DNA of 17,199 nt from Candidatus Atribacteria bacterium (GTDB taxonomy: Bacteria > Bipolaricaulota > Bipolaricaulia > UBA7950 > UBA9294), in NCBI GenBank assembly GCA_004525685.1, contig SPBW01000027.1, positions 1 to 17,199 on the forward strand, written 5' to 3'. The notes below the pieces were generated by a model. It saw only the letters and a program-made list of their open reading frames with translations, searched no databases and had not been told where the DNA came from. Below are positions 12,201 to 16,858 of the stretch, one piece after another. The first letter of the stretch is position 1, and each line of letters begins with the position of its first letter. The translations under genes and the position numbers were made by a program.

Positions 12201-15200
12201 CCCTGCGCGAATTGGCCCTACACTCTGAGGATGAGCGTCAGGCACACATCCTGATTCATCTGAGCGGGTTTATCCGAACCATCGTCGATGAGGCAGCGCT
12301 CCAACTGTCCAATGCACTCCCTGCCCACGCTGCCCTCACGCGCGACGGAGGTATCGGAACCGTCGGGTCGATCCGAACGGATGGCGCTACGGGCATCTTG
12401 GCTCCTGTCCTTCAACAGCGACTCTGCCTGTCAGGCGAGCCATCCGAGGCTCCCTGCATTGGCTGGACTGCGCAAGAGAGAGAGCCTTGGTATCAAACCA
12501 ACATCTCCATGTTTGCAGCCTACATGGTGCAAGATCGCATGCTGGCGATTGAAGACTACGCAGACGCCAACCTGTCAGCTGTCACCCTCCATTCAAGACT
12601 AGGCATCCCGTTTGCCTCGATTTCCTATCTAGAGGCGTCGTTAGAGCAAAGCCTGTCAGAATTGGATGTGCCTGCCCTCGCCTCAACCTTCCATCCCATT
12701 GCGCTCCCCTTTGCTGCCGGGAGCCCGACGCTGATCGGTTCTCAAGGGTCTTGGGACGCTGCAAGCTTCGACACACGTATCGTGGCATCGGCGCAAGGCA
12801 TGACCCTGCTGCGGGAAGCTCAAGAGGCTCGCCAGTGGCTGAACACGGCTCATAAGACACCGCAAGACGAACTTCAGGAGCGAATCCTGATGGCATCGAT
12901 TCTCCAGAAGCTAATCGTTCTCCAGCAGCTGCAGTTGGATGCACCTGGTGACGTCTTGTACGTCCCTCACGCTGTGGCATGGGATGGCAACGGACTTGCT
13001 GCTGGCTCGTGGACAACGCTGGACGCGTCGAGCACAACATTCGATCAGCTGTCGTTACTGCTCGGACTGTCTGAGGCCTACACGCTGCTCACGGACCTCC
13101 GCACAGAGCCGCTGATCAATACACTTCCCTTCCCTAGCGCAAACTGGGGAGGCATCACACTTCATCTGATCGATGACGTACTGCGAACGCTCGAGATCGC
13201 GCATCTTGACCCAATGGCCGACGTACTCATCGACACCGCCACGCCCGTGCGCAGCGAGTGGAGTCGAGGAGTCGGTTTCACGACGGTGAATCTCGGGTTA
13301 CTGGCCACAGCGTTTGATCATGTGCTTGCGGCCATCGGGGAAGACTCAACCATCGGAGACAGGGCTCGCGAGCTGCTGGAGAAAGAGACGACGTTCCTGA
13401 CGGATCAGCTAAGCGATCCTCGCGGCGGCTATGACGAATCATGGTCCCAAGGAGTGGGTGCTTCAACTGATTGTGATTCCCACACCTTGATCGGGCAACT
13501 CGCCGCACTGCGTGCCTTGTTGGCTGCGCACGACTGGCTGGATCTGGATGCTGACCTGGTCAAGAAAGCATTCGACGCAGTCGATGTCCGATTCTGGGAC
13601 GCCTCGCTGTTCGTGTATCGCACCCCAAGTGCGCTGTTCGAGTGGTGCGTCACACCGCTTGACCTTGGCCTGGCCATCGACACGTTATCTCGCATGACAA
13701 GCCACCTCACGGAGAGTGCGTCGGTTCGACTTACATCGCGGATCGCGTCACATGTTGATCGGTTACTCGATGGAGTCCCCCTTCAGCTATCCGATCGCAT
13801 CGAACCTTTGGACACAGGTATAACCTCAATGGGCCGTCGGTTTGCACCTGTATTCGATGCCCGCGCCTGTTTCCGCCCCATCGAATTGACTCAAGGAGAG
13901 GGGTGGGCAAAGCCCGGAGATACCATTCGCTATACGCTCTCTGCCGAGAACGCGACAGAAGAGATATTCACCAACCTCGTTCTTGAAGATCGTGTCCCCG
14001 ATGGCTTGAGCGTCATCGCCACCGATCCGCTGGGAGAGATCGACGACGCGATCATTGTGTGGATATTCGACGAATTGGCGCCTTCTGAGAAACGCACGTG
14101 GCAGATTGTCGCGACGATTGACGACGCTGCTGTAATGGGCGAGATCTACCACAACTGCGCCACCCTAACGTACACCAATGTCGCCGGGGAGCCACAGCCC
14201 CAACGCGAGGCGTGTGCGGATATTGAGTTGCTTTCGCCTGAGGATGGCGTCGCCAGGGTTCTTCAATCGCTGGATGTCACGTATCGAACTGACGAAGCCA
14301 TGCATTTGGCCGTAGCCCTCGAAGCGTTGGCCTGCGCCCAAGAATCTGACTGGCTCCCTGCAACGCTGGCTCACGAGCTTGTCAATGCCAATCTCGGGAT
14401 CCTATTGACTGGATCTAATCTGGGGGTTCCCCTTTACTATGCCTCCCAGGTTCCGCGTTCGGCGAGCCTGGAGCAGAGTCTTGACCTCATCATGCGCGGC
14501 CTCGCCTTATCAGCAGGCTTGTCGGATGCTCCTGCATTCGATCGCTGGATCCTGCTTCCCTATGAAAGCGGCGTTCCAATCCTTTCGGACACAGCAGCAT
14601 TCTCGACGACAAGCGATGTGATCACTCCGGCGGCACTGGGGTGGACGCTGGCACGCGAAGCCCAATTCGTTGCATCTTGCGCTCGCAGGGAAACACCACT
14701 TGTTCGCGCCTTGATTGCTTGGTCCGAGTTCGTGATCGCCAATCAGCTGGAATGGATTGCCACAGCAACGATTCAATCGATCACAGGGGATGCCTATCTC
14801 CCGCAGGCCATCCGAGCGACGCTGGTTGGCGACGAGGTCGCCTACGGCGTCAGCGATACGCGTAGCACGGTCCATGACCAGGCGTCATTGCTGATCGGCT
14901 TGCTCGCGGCATCGCAACTAGATGGTCTTGAGAGTCGGACACAGCGGCTTGCTGAACAGCTGGCAACGGAAACCTTCGAACAGCTCGTCCGTCACTGGGA
15001 TCCGATCGAGCACCTCTTCGTTGAGCCACTCGAATCCGGGCAAGCACCTTCACCCGCAAGATGGATTGATCTCGGAACCGCAGCACAGGCCCTCACGCGA
15101 AGCTATCAGGCGCTTCCACGCGTTCGAGATACGGCAGAGAGTCTGCTAGAGAGTCTGGCTGCCGAAGCGATGGCTCGAGGTCGTGTTTCGCCCAGTCTCC

Positions 15201-15616
15201 TGGAGGAAGCCGGTCGGCTGCTTGTGCTTTTGAATGCCGCCTCTGTCAGCAACGACGCGGCGACGCGCGAGGCAGCTCAACAGGATTGGCAAGCGCTTCT
15301 TGACAATGCCTACGACCCCATTGCCGAGGTCTATGTCTTTTCTCTGCAGGCCGCACGCGGATGGGGGCATACGCCAGAGCAATTGGCTATCCTCTTCGAC
15401 ATCCTCGGCCACCTATCAGAAGAGACAAGCTCACGTCTAGACGCCTTGCGTGTTGCCAGCTTCCTCTTGTTCTCGAACATCGTCGAGGACCGAGTCCAAC
15501 TGCTCTCGCCCGTAGGGATGTGGACAAACCACGCTCAGGTTCGCTGCACGGGTGTGGCCGCAGTCTTTGGCGAGCATCGAGGCGAACTCCCCGCTTGGGT
15601 GGATCTCCTGCCATAG
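224..15616 (+). CDS. Giant secreted multidomain protein: DUF11, CARDB-like and SdrD_B-like repeats plus three all-helical modules
   Basis: A single uninterrupted frame encodes 5,130 residues (about 0.5 MDa). Residues 1-21 are a Sec signal peptide: MKK, a hydrophobic core, then VMA/Q as the likely signal peptidase I site. Domains in order are: DUF11-like beta-sandwiches (22-1546); five CARDB-like domains (1549-2139); two SdrD_B-like domains (2141-2366); seven DUF11 repeats (2367-3525); two helical modules (about 3534-4549); one DUF11 domain (about 4550-4673); a third helical module (about 4674-5130). DUF11, CARDB and SdrD_B domains are known as structural extracellular repeats in surface proteins and adhesins, so a long surface or matrix protein is likely. 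No LPXTG motif, C-terminal membrane helix, PEP-CTERM, RTX nonapeptides or autotransporter barrel is visible, so attachment is unexplained. The start is set by the strong Shine-Dalgarno and the signal peptide. Domain names are assigned by eye; the ligand and function are unknown. Confidence 0.95.
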   Translation: MKKLWYGFLLFLLCLQIAVMAQTIVGPDQMNQCDQATFTVTITNASATQNACLLVVTHTLPNGGFVYVPGSTTITLNETAESFSDDPVGGVWDINAIRGSAYAMPPGQSITISYDMATACAAVSGTDIITVDFENCANPGTPLQNVSSTSIEILPGAIVLSKTPSVQDASVGDLVTWTITVENTGLGTVSNVEIIDVLDSGLAFNAASDGGFNAGQTTTWDAATTPALASIGVGENVSVQLTAAVISCAGLINDVDATWGCSPSDVCYETALDEGTATASLNLIVNNPNLSFDVPDVLLAYCTDDTQVQIPITNSGAGTARNVLLCCAIHLYPVDLSRLPAGVSYADGCFTIPDIAPTETFALDFYVLHADVDWCAGPPSGTNTFELTYSNDCGIPFISYPQFSNCSAETGPALVVTKTGPESLRLGEIGSYDVTVEYVGSADCGGGSPGPVSIVDTYPEGFSVANPGGGTVDLGARTITWAYDPTLDPPFAATIQLQATTDCGYCSAPGGGTDDNTITATGTDCCGCTITGSASAATTILCEGYGDDVDLFSSTVILNRTTVVRCSLDYDVEVTHTYVFEDHPALDDLLLNELTYFVDGNNDLLYEPGTAAVTGATLGTIVDGTPAGRLELSLTDSTSVRGKTIVYTYHVSVLGLNDPSCSASSYPINAGIELDPGAISIGTCGTMYADPDQRPSVTAQPPAMSVSVDGIPTIQEYCATYDVTITLTRTSTLAKPHDVRIVLSNAGGSILDLSQATCGGTVSPTDGTTCTSPVTGAATYEWRFADLFDSAADVATITFPVTVPCGGPLANLSVVASFDDLCHDDAIYDDSCSTSASDEASLSLSADVYTRKSPEILYATTRDVSWSLVVHNTGNGTAYNVWVDDVLGSGLVFDQANTLPAGATVSANVDHNGAPINGASFLFNELAPGELKSITFAADLVACTGLTNSIAASWGCDGSNCQAPRTDTSSVVVPTGKLVATSFSPTPVPMCSDNPATVTMKNAGVTTLYNIAANVTLPAGLIYLGNPQLSVDGGTIWNPAGEPIVAGQLLTWTSAQVAALSDMAPKDVVKIRFNYTVGCGFQGGNLSFQAAYENPCATPRLSNIGSFTIGLTPAVVLTAVRQVSPAPGEAIDCGGQATWEIDVTNDGTVLIPVVQVVATLDDGLAFVSSTGDPGRTPAVDSGTDTGQTIAWEIKDLAIDEVVTLSLTAESASGGLDCTALDVFIDAAWGCGVVDGVSSTSDADCTTTSPTSASISATRQPPLDLSASLSPDAIEGCDASTTLTLTIQNTSAVATTANIDTVITLPGALSYVTGSTEIDCGGGFAPAGNPNPSGQTLTWYDIAAEGGANDACETIPPGGTIQLRFGVDVSCYFTTQSIPITVYYFDCCGNSQYSDSTSVSLTSLSPALTIDKSPANTTLDCYDAGDTTTWTITVANTGSGTADWIRVTDTLGASLVLDSSDSPTAGAGTSMGANIIGWEIGPLAPAATFTATVTAHLEQPSNDCALAIRRDTAAVLWGCGALDGDPNTSAEATCDIGSTIQDQANVRIPNLSISPSDITPILTCSGDGVAPSSGSIEVAVRNTGDGDIATDFEITLTESTTGYSISDRFTNLGGTLPLAGGTSQTLTFAGWDVGCDSCDYIITAAVDFLDEICECSENDNLVSLPTTITLPDLVVDSADLTLSCAGDGQIRIQGPVTLRNDGCGDALAGDVLVRFRVFDDVNCTGSEIDTFTVSFSGMSLASNGGTDQQNINVVRTLAVCIVPDCQLSIEITADDNDAFCECSGDNNTLCAGNFAVDFPDLTITDIDFSQITCSADNISGMVRVAVENTGCGDSGSFVLRLATDGCLNFSDETVANVAAGGSTTVDFAITGSWADCGDCSCTFTATIDPEGGICECDGTDNILSEPFVSTLPDLEISGVVAAIGCAVDGNATVSADVTVENTGCSDVAADFDIRVTVYDGANCTGDVVDTWIETISGETIAASGSNIITLTDYTLAQALCAGDCDYSAQFEVDANNDICECDGTDNLFCLSSILSQIPNLVVTDVDPVVDCQAGTAQVTATVGNTGCGDATGTVFRLTSPACGLSIDSTPVDLAAGESQDIVFAYTPNCSDWNCTYIVTADPNAAICECDGENTLTFNPYPGIGSIGDRVWFDFNGDGAQDPGEDGIGNVTVIIEGDLDGDGSIDFTAETTTDANGEYLFEDLPAGDYTLTVDATTLPEGLDQTYDYDGLGTPHTSDYTLAENEHNREQDFGYRGSGSIGDTVWFDINGDGIQDPSESGIENVTVTLRGDVDGDGIIETLTTTTDADGLYLFDFLPAGDYTITVDDTTLPDGLAQTYDNDGVGTAHSSETTLGAGEHNREQDFGYATPALSVDKIITDILRGGASIGNNTGPVEPGDVIVYQFVIENVGPVPAYGVGFDDTLPSGIVIETDAPHDAGSYSVSAPSASGSLGLSDGVTTFTVPLALTVDAGETLTATFTAIVTSAVSQGDNLTNLAHAYGLREDGTSIPPENVVLGDTSDTDAEDPDPDDTGIVVVTALIPALSVDKTIIDITRGVSSIGISGPVEPGDIVSYRFVITNVGGATAYQVEFSDTLPPGMETVAGGTYSVSAPSDSGSLGISPGAASFTTVLSATIAAGETLTADFDAHVTSDIEQGVDLLNTAEATGFDGFGSQIPDENPSAGDISDADAEDPDADDTGIAIIGAEEPALSVDKIVTDIVRKGSSVGTAGPVEPGDIVFYQYTIENVGLGTAYDVEFADTLPTGMITETNAPGDAGSYVVSSPSASGTLAIPDAVGTFSTSIGAVISGGQNLIANYTVLVTSDIEQGTDLINVAATTGLDGAGNPIPGENADLGDTSDADTEDSDADDTGITILETREPALNLDKRVTDVIRGGLSVGVIDPVLYGDIIKYTVTIRNVGLGTAYDVDFDDVIPAGLELETAAPGNSGSYSVSAPTASGFLALADSVHAFTTDINATLDGGGTLTAVYTVLVTPSAAPGIDLTNTVSTFGVDGAGSPIPDENATLGDTFDDDIEDPDADDTGIATVRVGAPALVTRKAVVALDRQGTVLMDTHVEPGDIVTYEVGITNVGSGPAQNVNVVDTLPRGFVYEGNASAAWPSGSSTAAPTGLPGPSLTWALNASLEPGEELVIQFDARVTSAIEQAATYTNIVTATGDDAAGQPIPPDHRSVVAEDDDPDDSSDVSLTGAIPALVTDKSVLNVTRDGSALGSISSVQSFDVVTYKLRIQNVGQGTAYDVNARDVLPSPFTFISGTTQGTWPYRIGAFTRGPAGAPGPTLLWDTEAVLESGDILILIFDALVDGAVTPGDSYANVLQAEGLDGAGTPIPPNQSADVPQDSDPDDRDDVSLTGTGQAPALITTKRVTDIIRDGDSVIDRRVEAGDVVEYEMTVRNVGTVPAYEVNVTDQLPFEFSYIHDTTSASWPLGSAFSDPIEGFNELQWQLRAALRPDDQLTLRFLAFVIGPIYDGSAYTNTMQATGEGPDGSPIPADQRSSVPDDIDPDDASQATLLGRSSYIQGEGGVVAVPILRKTAEVLSSSACEAWNAIVDRLWFQTDIAMYAASEFERLSNLPASASLIPDSLLPTWSRTVQSETADYAFDNLIQVDALSSIGIALSNGPLMQERATADNISRLQAVAQRLDTLALRAGVAQEGLPPAEDWIYLEAAGGEPVYQTWRDSLLGPAGEWTEVDDDIIASAVGMGMVKQVMEATTLLTSARPIDHYVGFVLVEILANKILALEEDLTIRDQATTPTIPHSVAWNQETETFTVQDESSLLFDQLSLVWGLAQAVSLIDDVDEAWPDSEAALRARVGTATKRLLHEVLMAIDTFHLTEEGTWLGAVDRDSTSSIGASTVDLGLLLVALEAARPVIEGDDVILAERLLGLSLDALIARQGQDGWFSLSAETTEDNAWNLLPQLAGVRGLLAGSSPDQGLLDAAQAAFDALDSHLWVETIGSGLYASYRIGEDRTYCYTPLEIGLAAGALRELALHSEDERQAHILIHLSGFIRTIVDEAALQLSNALPAHAALTRDGGIGTVGSIRTDGATGILAPVLQQRLCLSGEPSEAPCIGWTAQEREPWYQTNISMFAAYMVQDRMLAIEDYADANLSAVTLHSRLGIPFASISYLEASLEQSLSELDVPALASTFHPIALPFAAGSPTLIGSQGSWDAASFDTRIVASAQGMTLLREAQEARQWLNTAHKTPQDELQERILMASILQKLIVLQQLQLDAPGDVLYVPHAVAWDGNGLAAGSWTTLDASSTTFDQLSLLLGLSEAYTLLTDLRTEPLINTLPFPSANWGGITLHLIDDVLRTLEIAHLDPMADVLIDTATPVRSEWSRGVGFTTVNLGLLATAFDHVLAAIGEDSTIGDRARELLEKETTFLTDQLSDPRGGYDESWSQGVGASTDCDSHTLIGQLAALRALLAAHDWLDLDADLVKKAFDAVDVRFWDASLFVYRTPSALFEWCVTPLDLGLAIDTLSRMTSHLTESASVRLTSRIASHVDRLLDGVPLQLSDRIEPLDTGITSMGRRFAPVFDARACFRPIELTQGEGWAKPGDTIRYTLSAENATEEIFTNLVLEDRVPDGLSVIATDPLGEIDDAIIVWIFDELAPSEKRTWQIVATIDDAAVMGEIYHNCATLTYTNVAGEPQPQREACADIELLSPEDGVARVLQSLDVTYRTDEAMHLAVALEALACAQESDWLPATLAHELVNANLGILLTGSNLGVPLYYASQVPRSASLEQSLDLIMRGLALSAGLSDAPAFDRWILLPYESGVPILSDTAAFSTTSDVITPAALGWTLAREAQFVASCARRETPLVRALIAWSEFVIANQLEWIATATIQSITGDAYLPQAIRATLVGDEVAYGVSDTRSTVHDQASLLIGLLAASQLDGLESRTQRLAEQLATETFEQLVRHWDPIEHLFVEPLESGQAPSPARWIDLGTAAQALTRSYQALPRVRDTAESLLESLAAEAMARGRVSPSLLEEAGRLLVLLNAASVSNDAATREAAQQDWQALLDNAYDPIAEVYVFSLQAARGWGHTPEQLAILFDILGHLSEETSSRLDALRVASFLLFSNIVEDRVQLLSPVGMWTNHAQVRCTGVAAVFGEHRGELPAWVDLLP
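290..4858 (+). repeat. N-terminal array of about eleven DUF11-like beta domains with cysteines (protein level)
   Basis: Residues 22-1546 hold about eleven beta-sandwich domains of 120-155 residues. One subtype, starting near residues 157, 412, 842, 1113 and 1405, has the DUF11 signature of a lysine- or arginine-containing first strand, then GD-x-x-TW-x-I-x-V-x-NTG, then a D-x-L-x-x-G-L turn. Four of these five carry a [T/S/A/L]WGC motif near their end (W near residues 258, 954, 1227 and 1516). A second subtype, near 22, 285, 976 and 1255, starts with a cysteine before V-x-I-x-N-[S/A]-G and an LP-x-[G/A] turn. The subtypes partly alternate, which suggests that a two-domain unit was duplicated. 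Two domains (about 546-840) are more divergent and could be another Ig-like family. Cysteines are frequent, consistent with disulfides formed after export. Confidence 0.75.
4868..6640 (+). repeat. Five CARDB-like domains in tandem, cysteine-rich (protein level)
   Basis: Five repeats of 104-128 residues begin with [L/I/F]P[D/N]L at residues 1547, 1669, 1797, 1910 and 2036. Each then has a cysteine in strand B (for example LTCSGDG, LSCAGDG, ITCSADN), a V-x-N-[T/D]-G turn, often NTGCGD, and a C-terminal acidic motif. That motif is CECSENDN at 1652, CECSGDNN at 1779, CECDGTDN at 1893, CECDGTDN at 2018 and CECDGEN at 2126. In ordinary CARDB domains the equivalent place reads roughly D-x-x-x-x-x-x-E-x-x-E-x-N-N. 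Here two cysteines flank the conserved Glu. The domain likely forms a beta-sandwich locked by disulfides; calcium binding by the acidic end is possible. Confidence 0.7.
6644..7321 (+). repeat. Two SdrD_B-like domains with EF-hand-like Asp loops (protein level)
   Basis: Residues 2141-2255 and 2256-2366 are clear tandem copies of about 113 residues. Each opens with GSIGD-x-VWFD, followed by an Asp loop (DFNGDGAQDPGEDG; DINGDGIQDPSESG), a second Asp loop (DLDGDGSIDF; DVDGDGIIE), then T-[D]-A-[N/D]-G-x-Y-L-F and LPAGDYT, and closes with EHNREQDFGY. This matches SdrD B-repeat/Cna-B-like domains of surface proteins, in which such loops bind calcium and rigidify the stalk. The copies also resemble each other at DNA level, indicating a fairly recent duplication. 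No cysteines are present. Confidence 0.85.
7322..10798 (+). repeat. Seven tandem DUF11 repeats with Asp-rich linkers (protein level)
   Basis: Repeat starts are marked by PAL at residues 2367, 2539, 2705, 2876, 3047, 3205 and 3369, giving periods of 172, 166, 171, 171, 158 and 164. Each unit has an N-terminal K-x-[V/I]-x-D-[I/V]-x-R-x-G strand, [E/D]-x-GD-[I/V]-V-x-Y, then I-x-NVG...A-Y-x-V and D-x-[L/I]-P. Each ends with IP-x-[E/D/N] and an acidic linker such as DADAEDPDADDTG. Units 1-4 share GSYSVSAP-x-[A/D]-SG; units 5-7 instead share a [T/S/A]W-P segment and DPDD linkers ending in [S/A/T]-LxG, so there are two subfamilies in a 4+3 order. The array has no cysteine. This is typical of an extended stalk, probably stiffened by calcium at the linkers (inference). 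Confidence 0.85.
10823..12393 (+). other. All-helical module, copy 1 (about 524 residues, residues 3534-4057)
   Basis: The composition changes abruptly from Thr/Ser/Asp-rich beta to Leu/Ala/Glu-rich helical. Landmarks are WFQTDIAMYAA at 3564, DDDIIASAVGMGM, IPHSVAW near 3765, FDQLSLVWGLAQA at 3788, STVDLGLLLVALEAA, a Q-x-GWF element, and SHLW...GLY...YTPLEIGLAAGALREL. The regular helix pairs with Gly/aromatic turns (GWF, GLY) resemble (alpha/alpha) toroid or barrel folds such as glycoside hydrolase or epimerase-like domains, but I cannot name a family or identify a catalytic pair. It is homologous to the two modules downstream. Confidence 0.6.
12394..13870 (+). other. All-helical module, copy 2 (about 492 residues, residues 4058-4549)
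   Basis: The same landmarks recur in the same order as in copy 1: WYQTNISMFAA at 4089, FDTRIVASAQGMTLL, VPHAVAW near 4247, FDQLSLLLGLSEA at 4273, TTVNLGLLATAFDH, GGYDESW, VRFWD...FVY, and CVTPLDLGLAIDTLSRM. It ends with a QLSDR...APVFDARACF segment that matches the end of copy 1 (QLSNA...APVLQQRLCL). The equivalent Trp of copies 1 and 2 are 525 residues apart. Identity outside the landmarks is low, so the duplication is old. Confidence 0.6.
13871..14242 (+). other. Single DUF11 domain between helical modules 2 and 3
   Basis: Residues about 4550-4673 return to a beta-sandwich pattern: KPGDTIRYTLSAENATEE, then LVLEDRVPDGLSVI, then WIFDELAPSEKRTWQIVATI and NCATLTYTN. This is the canonical DUF11 order (PGD-x-x-x-Y, N-x-[T/A], D-x-[L/V]-P-x-G-L). 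It interrupts the helical region and accounts for the larger spacing between modules 2 and 3 (598 residues between equivalent positions, against 525 between modules 1 and 2). Confidence 0.8.
14243..15613 (+). other. All-helical module, copy 3, forming the C-terminus (about 457 residues)
   Basis: The most divergent copy, but the order of landmarks is kept: YRTDEAMHLAVALEAL at 4687 (matching WFQTDIAMYAA), ASLEQSLDLI (matching ASLEQSLSEL of copy 2), ITPAALGWTLAREAQ (matching IVASAQGMTLLREAQ), YLPQAI at 4858 (matching YVPHAV), HDQASLLIGLLAA at 4884 (matching FDQLSLLLGL), WIDLGTAAQALTRSY, YDPIAEVYVF, HTPEQLAILFDILGHL, and a final VQLLSP...AAVF. The protein ends RGELPAWVDLLP with no anchor motif. 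Confidence 0.55.
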
Positions 15617-15670
15617 AGGCGTCGCTTCCTGCACTGTAATACACATCACAGGAGAACGTCCCGTACACAC
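15617..15670 (+). promoter_or_regulatory. Short intergenic gap with a Shine-Dalgarno-like GGAGA
   Basis: The 54-base gap between the giant gene and the beta-barrel gene has no stem followed by a T-run, so no intrinsic terminator is visible and read-through into the next gene is likely. CAGGAGA ends at 15655; it is 15 bases from ATG 15671, which is longer than usual. No clear promoter is seen. Confidence 0.45.
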
Positions 15671-16858
15671 ATGCAAGGTTTCCACGATTCATGCCGCAAG
15701 AGCCTCGACAATCTAGGCATGGAAGTTAAGAGGGACTTGCATCTCTGGATCTGCGTTCTCGTCGCGATCGCAGGGCTCGCCCTAACCGCAACGGCACAGG
15801 GGGCGGACCTGACGTTCGGTGGACTGTTCGACATGACGATCACAACCACGCCGACCACGCCGGTATCCCTCACGAGCACGTCCATCAACTTGGCTGTCGG
15901 GTGGGGTGATGTCTCCGCTCAACTGGATGCGCGCTTGTCGAATTCGCTGTTCGATACGCTGACGCTTTCCGGCATTGCCCTGCTCGGAAACGTCAATCTG
16001 AACTCAGCCGTTCGCTTCAATCCATCCACTGTGACGTTCATTTCCTGGCAGTCTGGAGTAGCCTTCACCTTGCTGGATCTTGCCTTTGCCAACCTGACCA
16101 GTGTTCTTGATCCTCAGACAACGTCTTACACACAGTGGTCTGTATCTGGCAGAGCAGGAGAGTTCGACTTTCAGTCAACCGTCAAGCTGGGTATTTGCCC
16201 ATTGGCCTTCTGGGAAACAAGCGCCTGCGGGAGCTGGGTCTGGTTAGACTGCAATGCCAACATGAGCGTTTGCGTGCAGTTCGACGACGTGGTCGGCTTT
16301 CGCGACATCGTCTTGTCCATGACCGATCTCGTCTTGTTTGAAGACTTCTGGGGTATCCGGGGCAGCTTTGACTCGACCATTGCGTTTTCAACAGACGAGA
16401 AGGTTCTCACGCCAACGCTCCGTCTTCAGCCTTCATGGTTCTTCTGCTCAGACATCGAGCTTCTTGGAGAGATCGATGTGGATTCTGCTCTGACTGTGGA
16501 GAACCTGGGCTTCTATGGGCTGCGCGGCCAATGCACAATCGGAGACTGTGTCACCTTCGCGTTCGCCGACTCACTGGATGATGCCAAGAACAGCTCGGTC
16601 ACGGGAAAGGCCGACTACTTCGAGCGATTCACAGTTGCTGGGTGTCTGCCTTCATGCTGCGGATCAGACGGCAGCTTCGAGGTAAGTGCCTACTTCGAGC
16701 GCCCGCCTGCTCCTTCTGGAACACTGTTCGGAATGGGCTTGATCACAGCATCCTTTGACGTTCAGCTCTACTCCAACTTCTCGTTCGGGTTCGAAGGGGC
16801 GTTCCCGATGGCAAGTTCGGATTGGGAGCTGGCCTGGACGTTCCGCGTTCTCTGGTGA
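15671..16858 (+). CDS. Secreted beta-rich protein, predicted outer-membrane beta-barrel
   Basis: This encodes 395 residues from ATG 15671, or 379 from ATG 15719. The second start gives the better signal peptide (MEVKRDLHLW, hydrophobic core ICVLVAIAGLAL, cleavage about TATA/Q). The first has the better, though distant, Shine-Dalgarno sequence. I report the longer frame but suspect the shorter. The mature part of about 350 residues starts ADLTFGGLFDMTIT and is almost entirely alternating polar and hydrophobic strands rich in aromatic residues (for example FDVQLYSNFSFGFEGAF). It ends WELAWTFRVLW, matching the terminal-aromatic beta-signal recognised by the BAM machinery. Cysteines (CSDIEL, SCCGS and others) suggest some disulfides in loops. 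I know no specific family. There are no POTRA domains, so it is not a TpsB-type secretion pore. Sharing strand and probably transcript with the giant gene, it may anchor it or simply be another envelope protein. Confidence 0.8.
   Translation: MQGFHDSCRKSLDNLGMEVKRDLHLWICVLVAIAGLALTATAQGADLTFGGLFDMTITTTPTTPVSLTSTSINLAVGWGDVSAQLDARLSNSLFDTLTLSGIALLGNVNLNSAVRFNPSTVTFISWQSGVAFTLLDLAFANLTSVLDPQTTSYTQWSVSGRAGEFDFQSTVKLGICPLAFWETSACGSWVWLDCNANMSVCVQFDDVVGFRDIVLSMTDLVLFEDFWGIRGSFDSTIAFSTDEKVLTPTLRLQPSWFFCSDIELLGEIDVDSALTVENLGFYGLRGQCTIGDCVTFAFADSLDDAKNSSVTGKADYFERFTVAGCLPSCCGSDGSFEVSAYFERPPAPSGTLFGMGLITASFDVQLYSNFSFGFEGAFPMASSDWELAWTFRVLW

Noticed and set aside
15550..15616. A sorting signal (LPXTG, PEP-CTERM, type IX or autotransporter) at the end of the giant protein
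   Set aside because: The last residues, RGELPAWVDLLP, have no such motif, no hydrophobic helix and no basic tail.
15671..16858. TpsB/FhaC-like two-partner secretion pore for the giant protein
   Set aside because: The protein is too short, lacks POTRA domains, and the giant protein lacks a TPS domain after its signal peptide.
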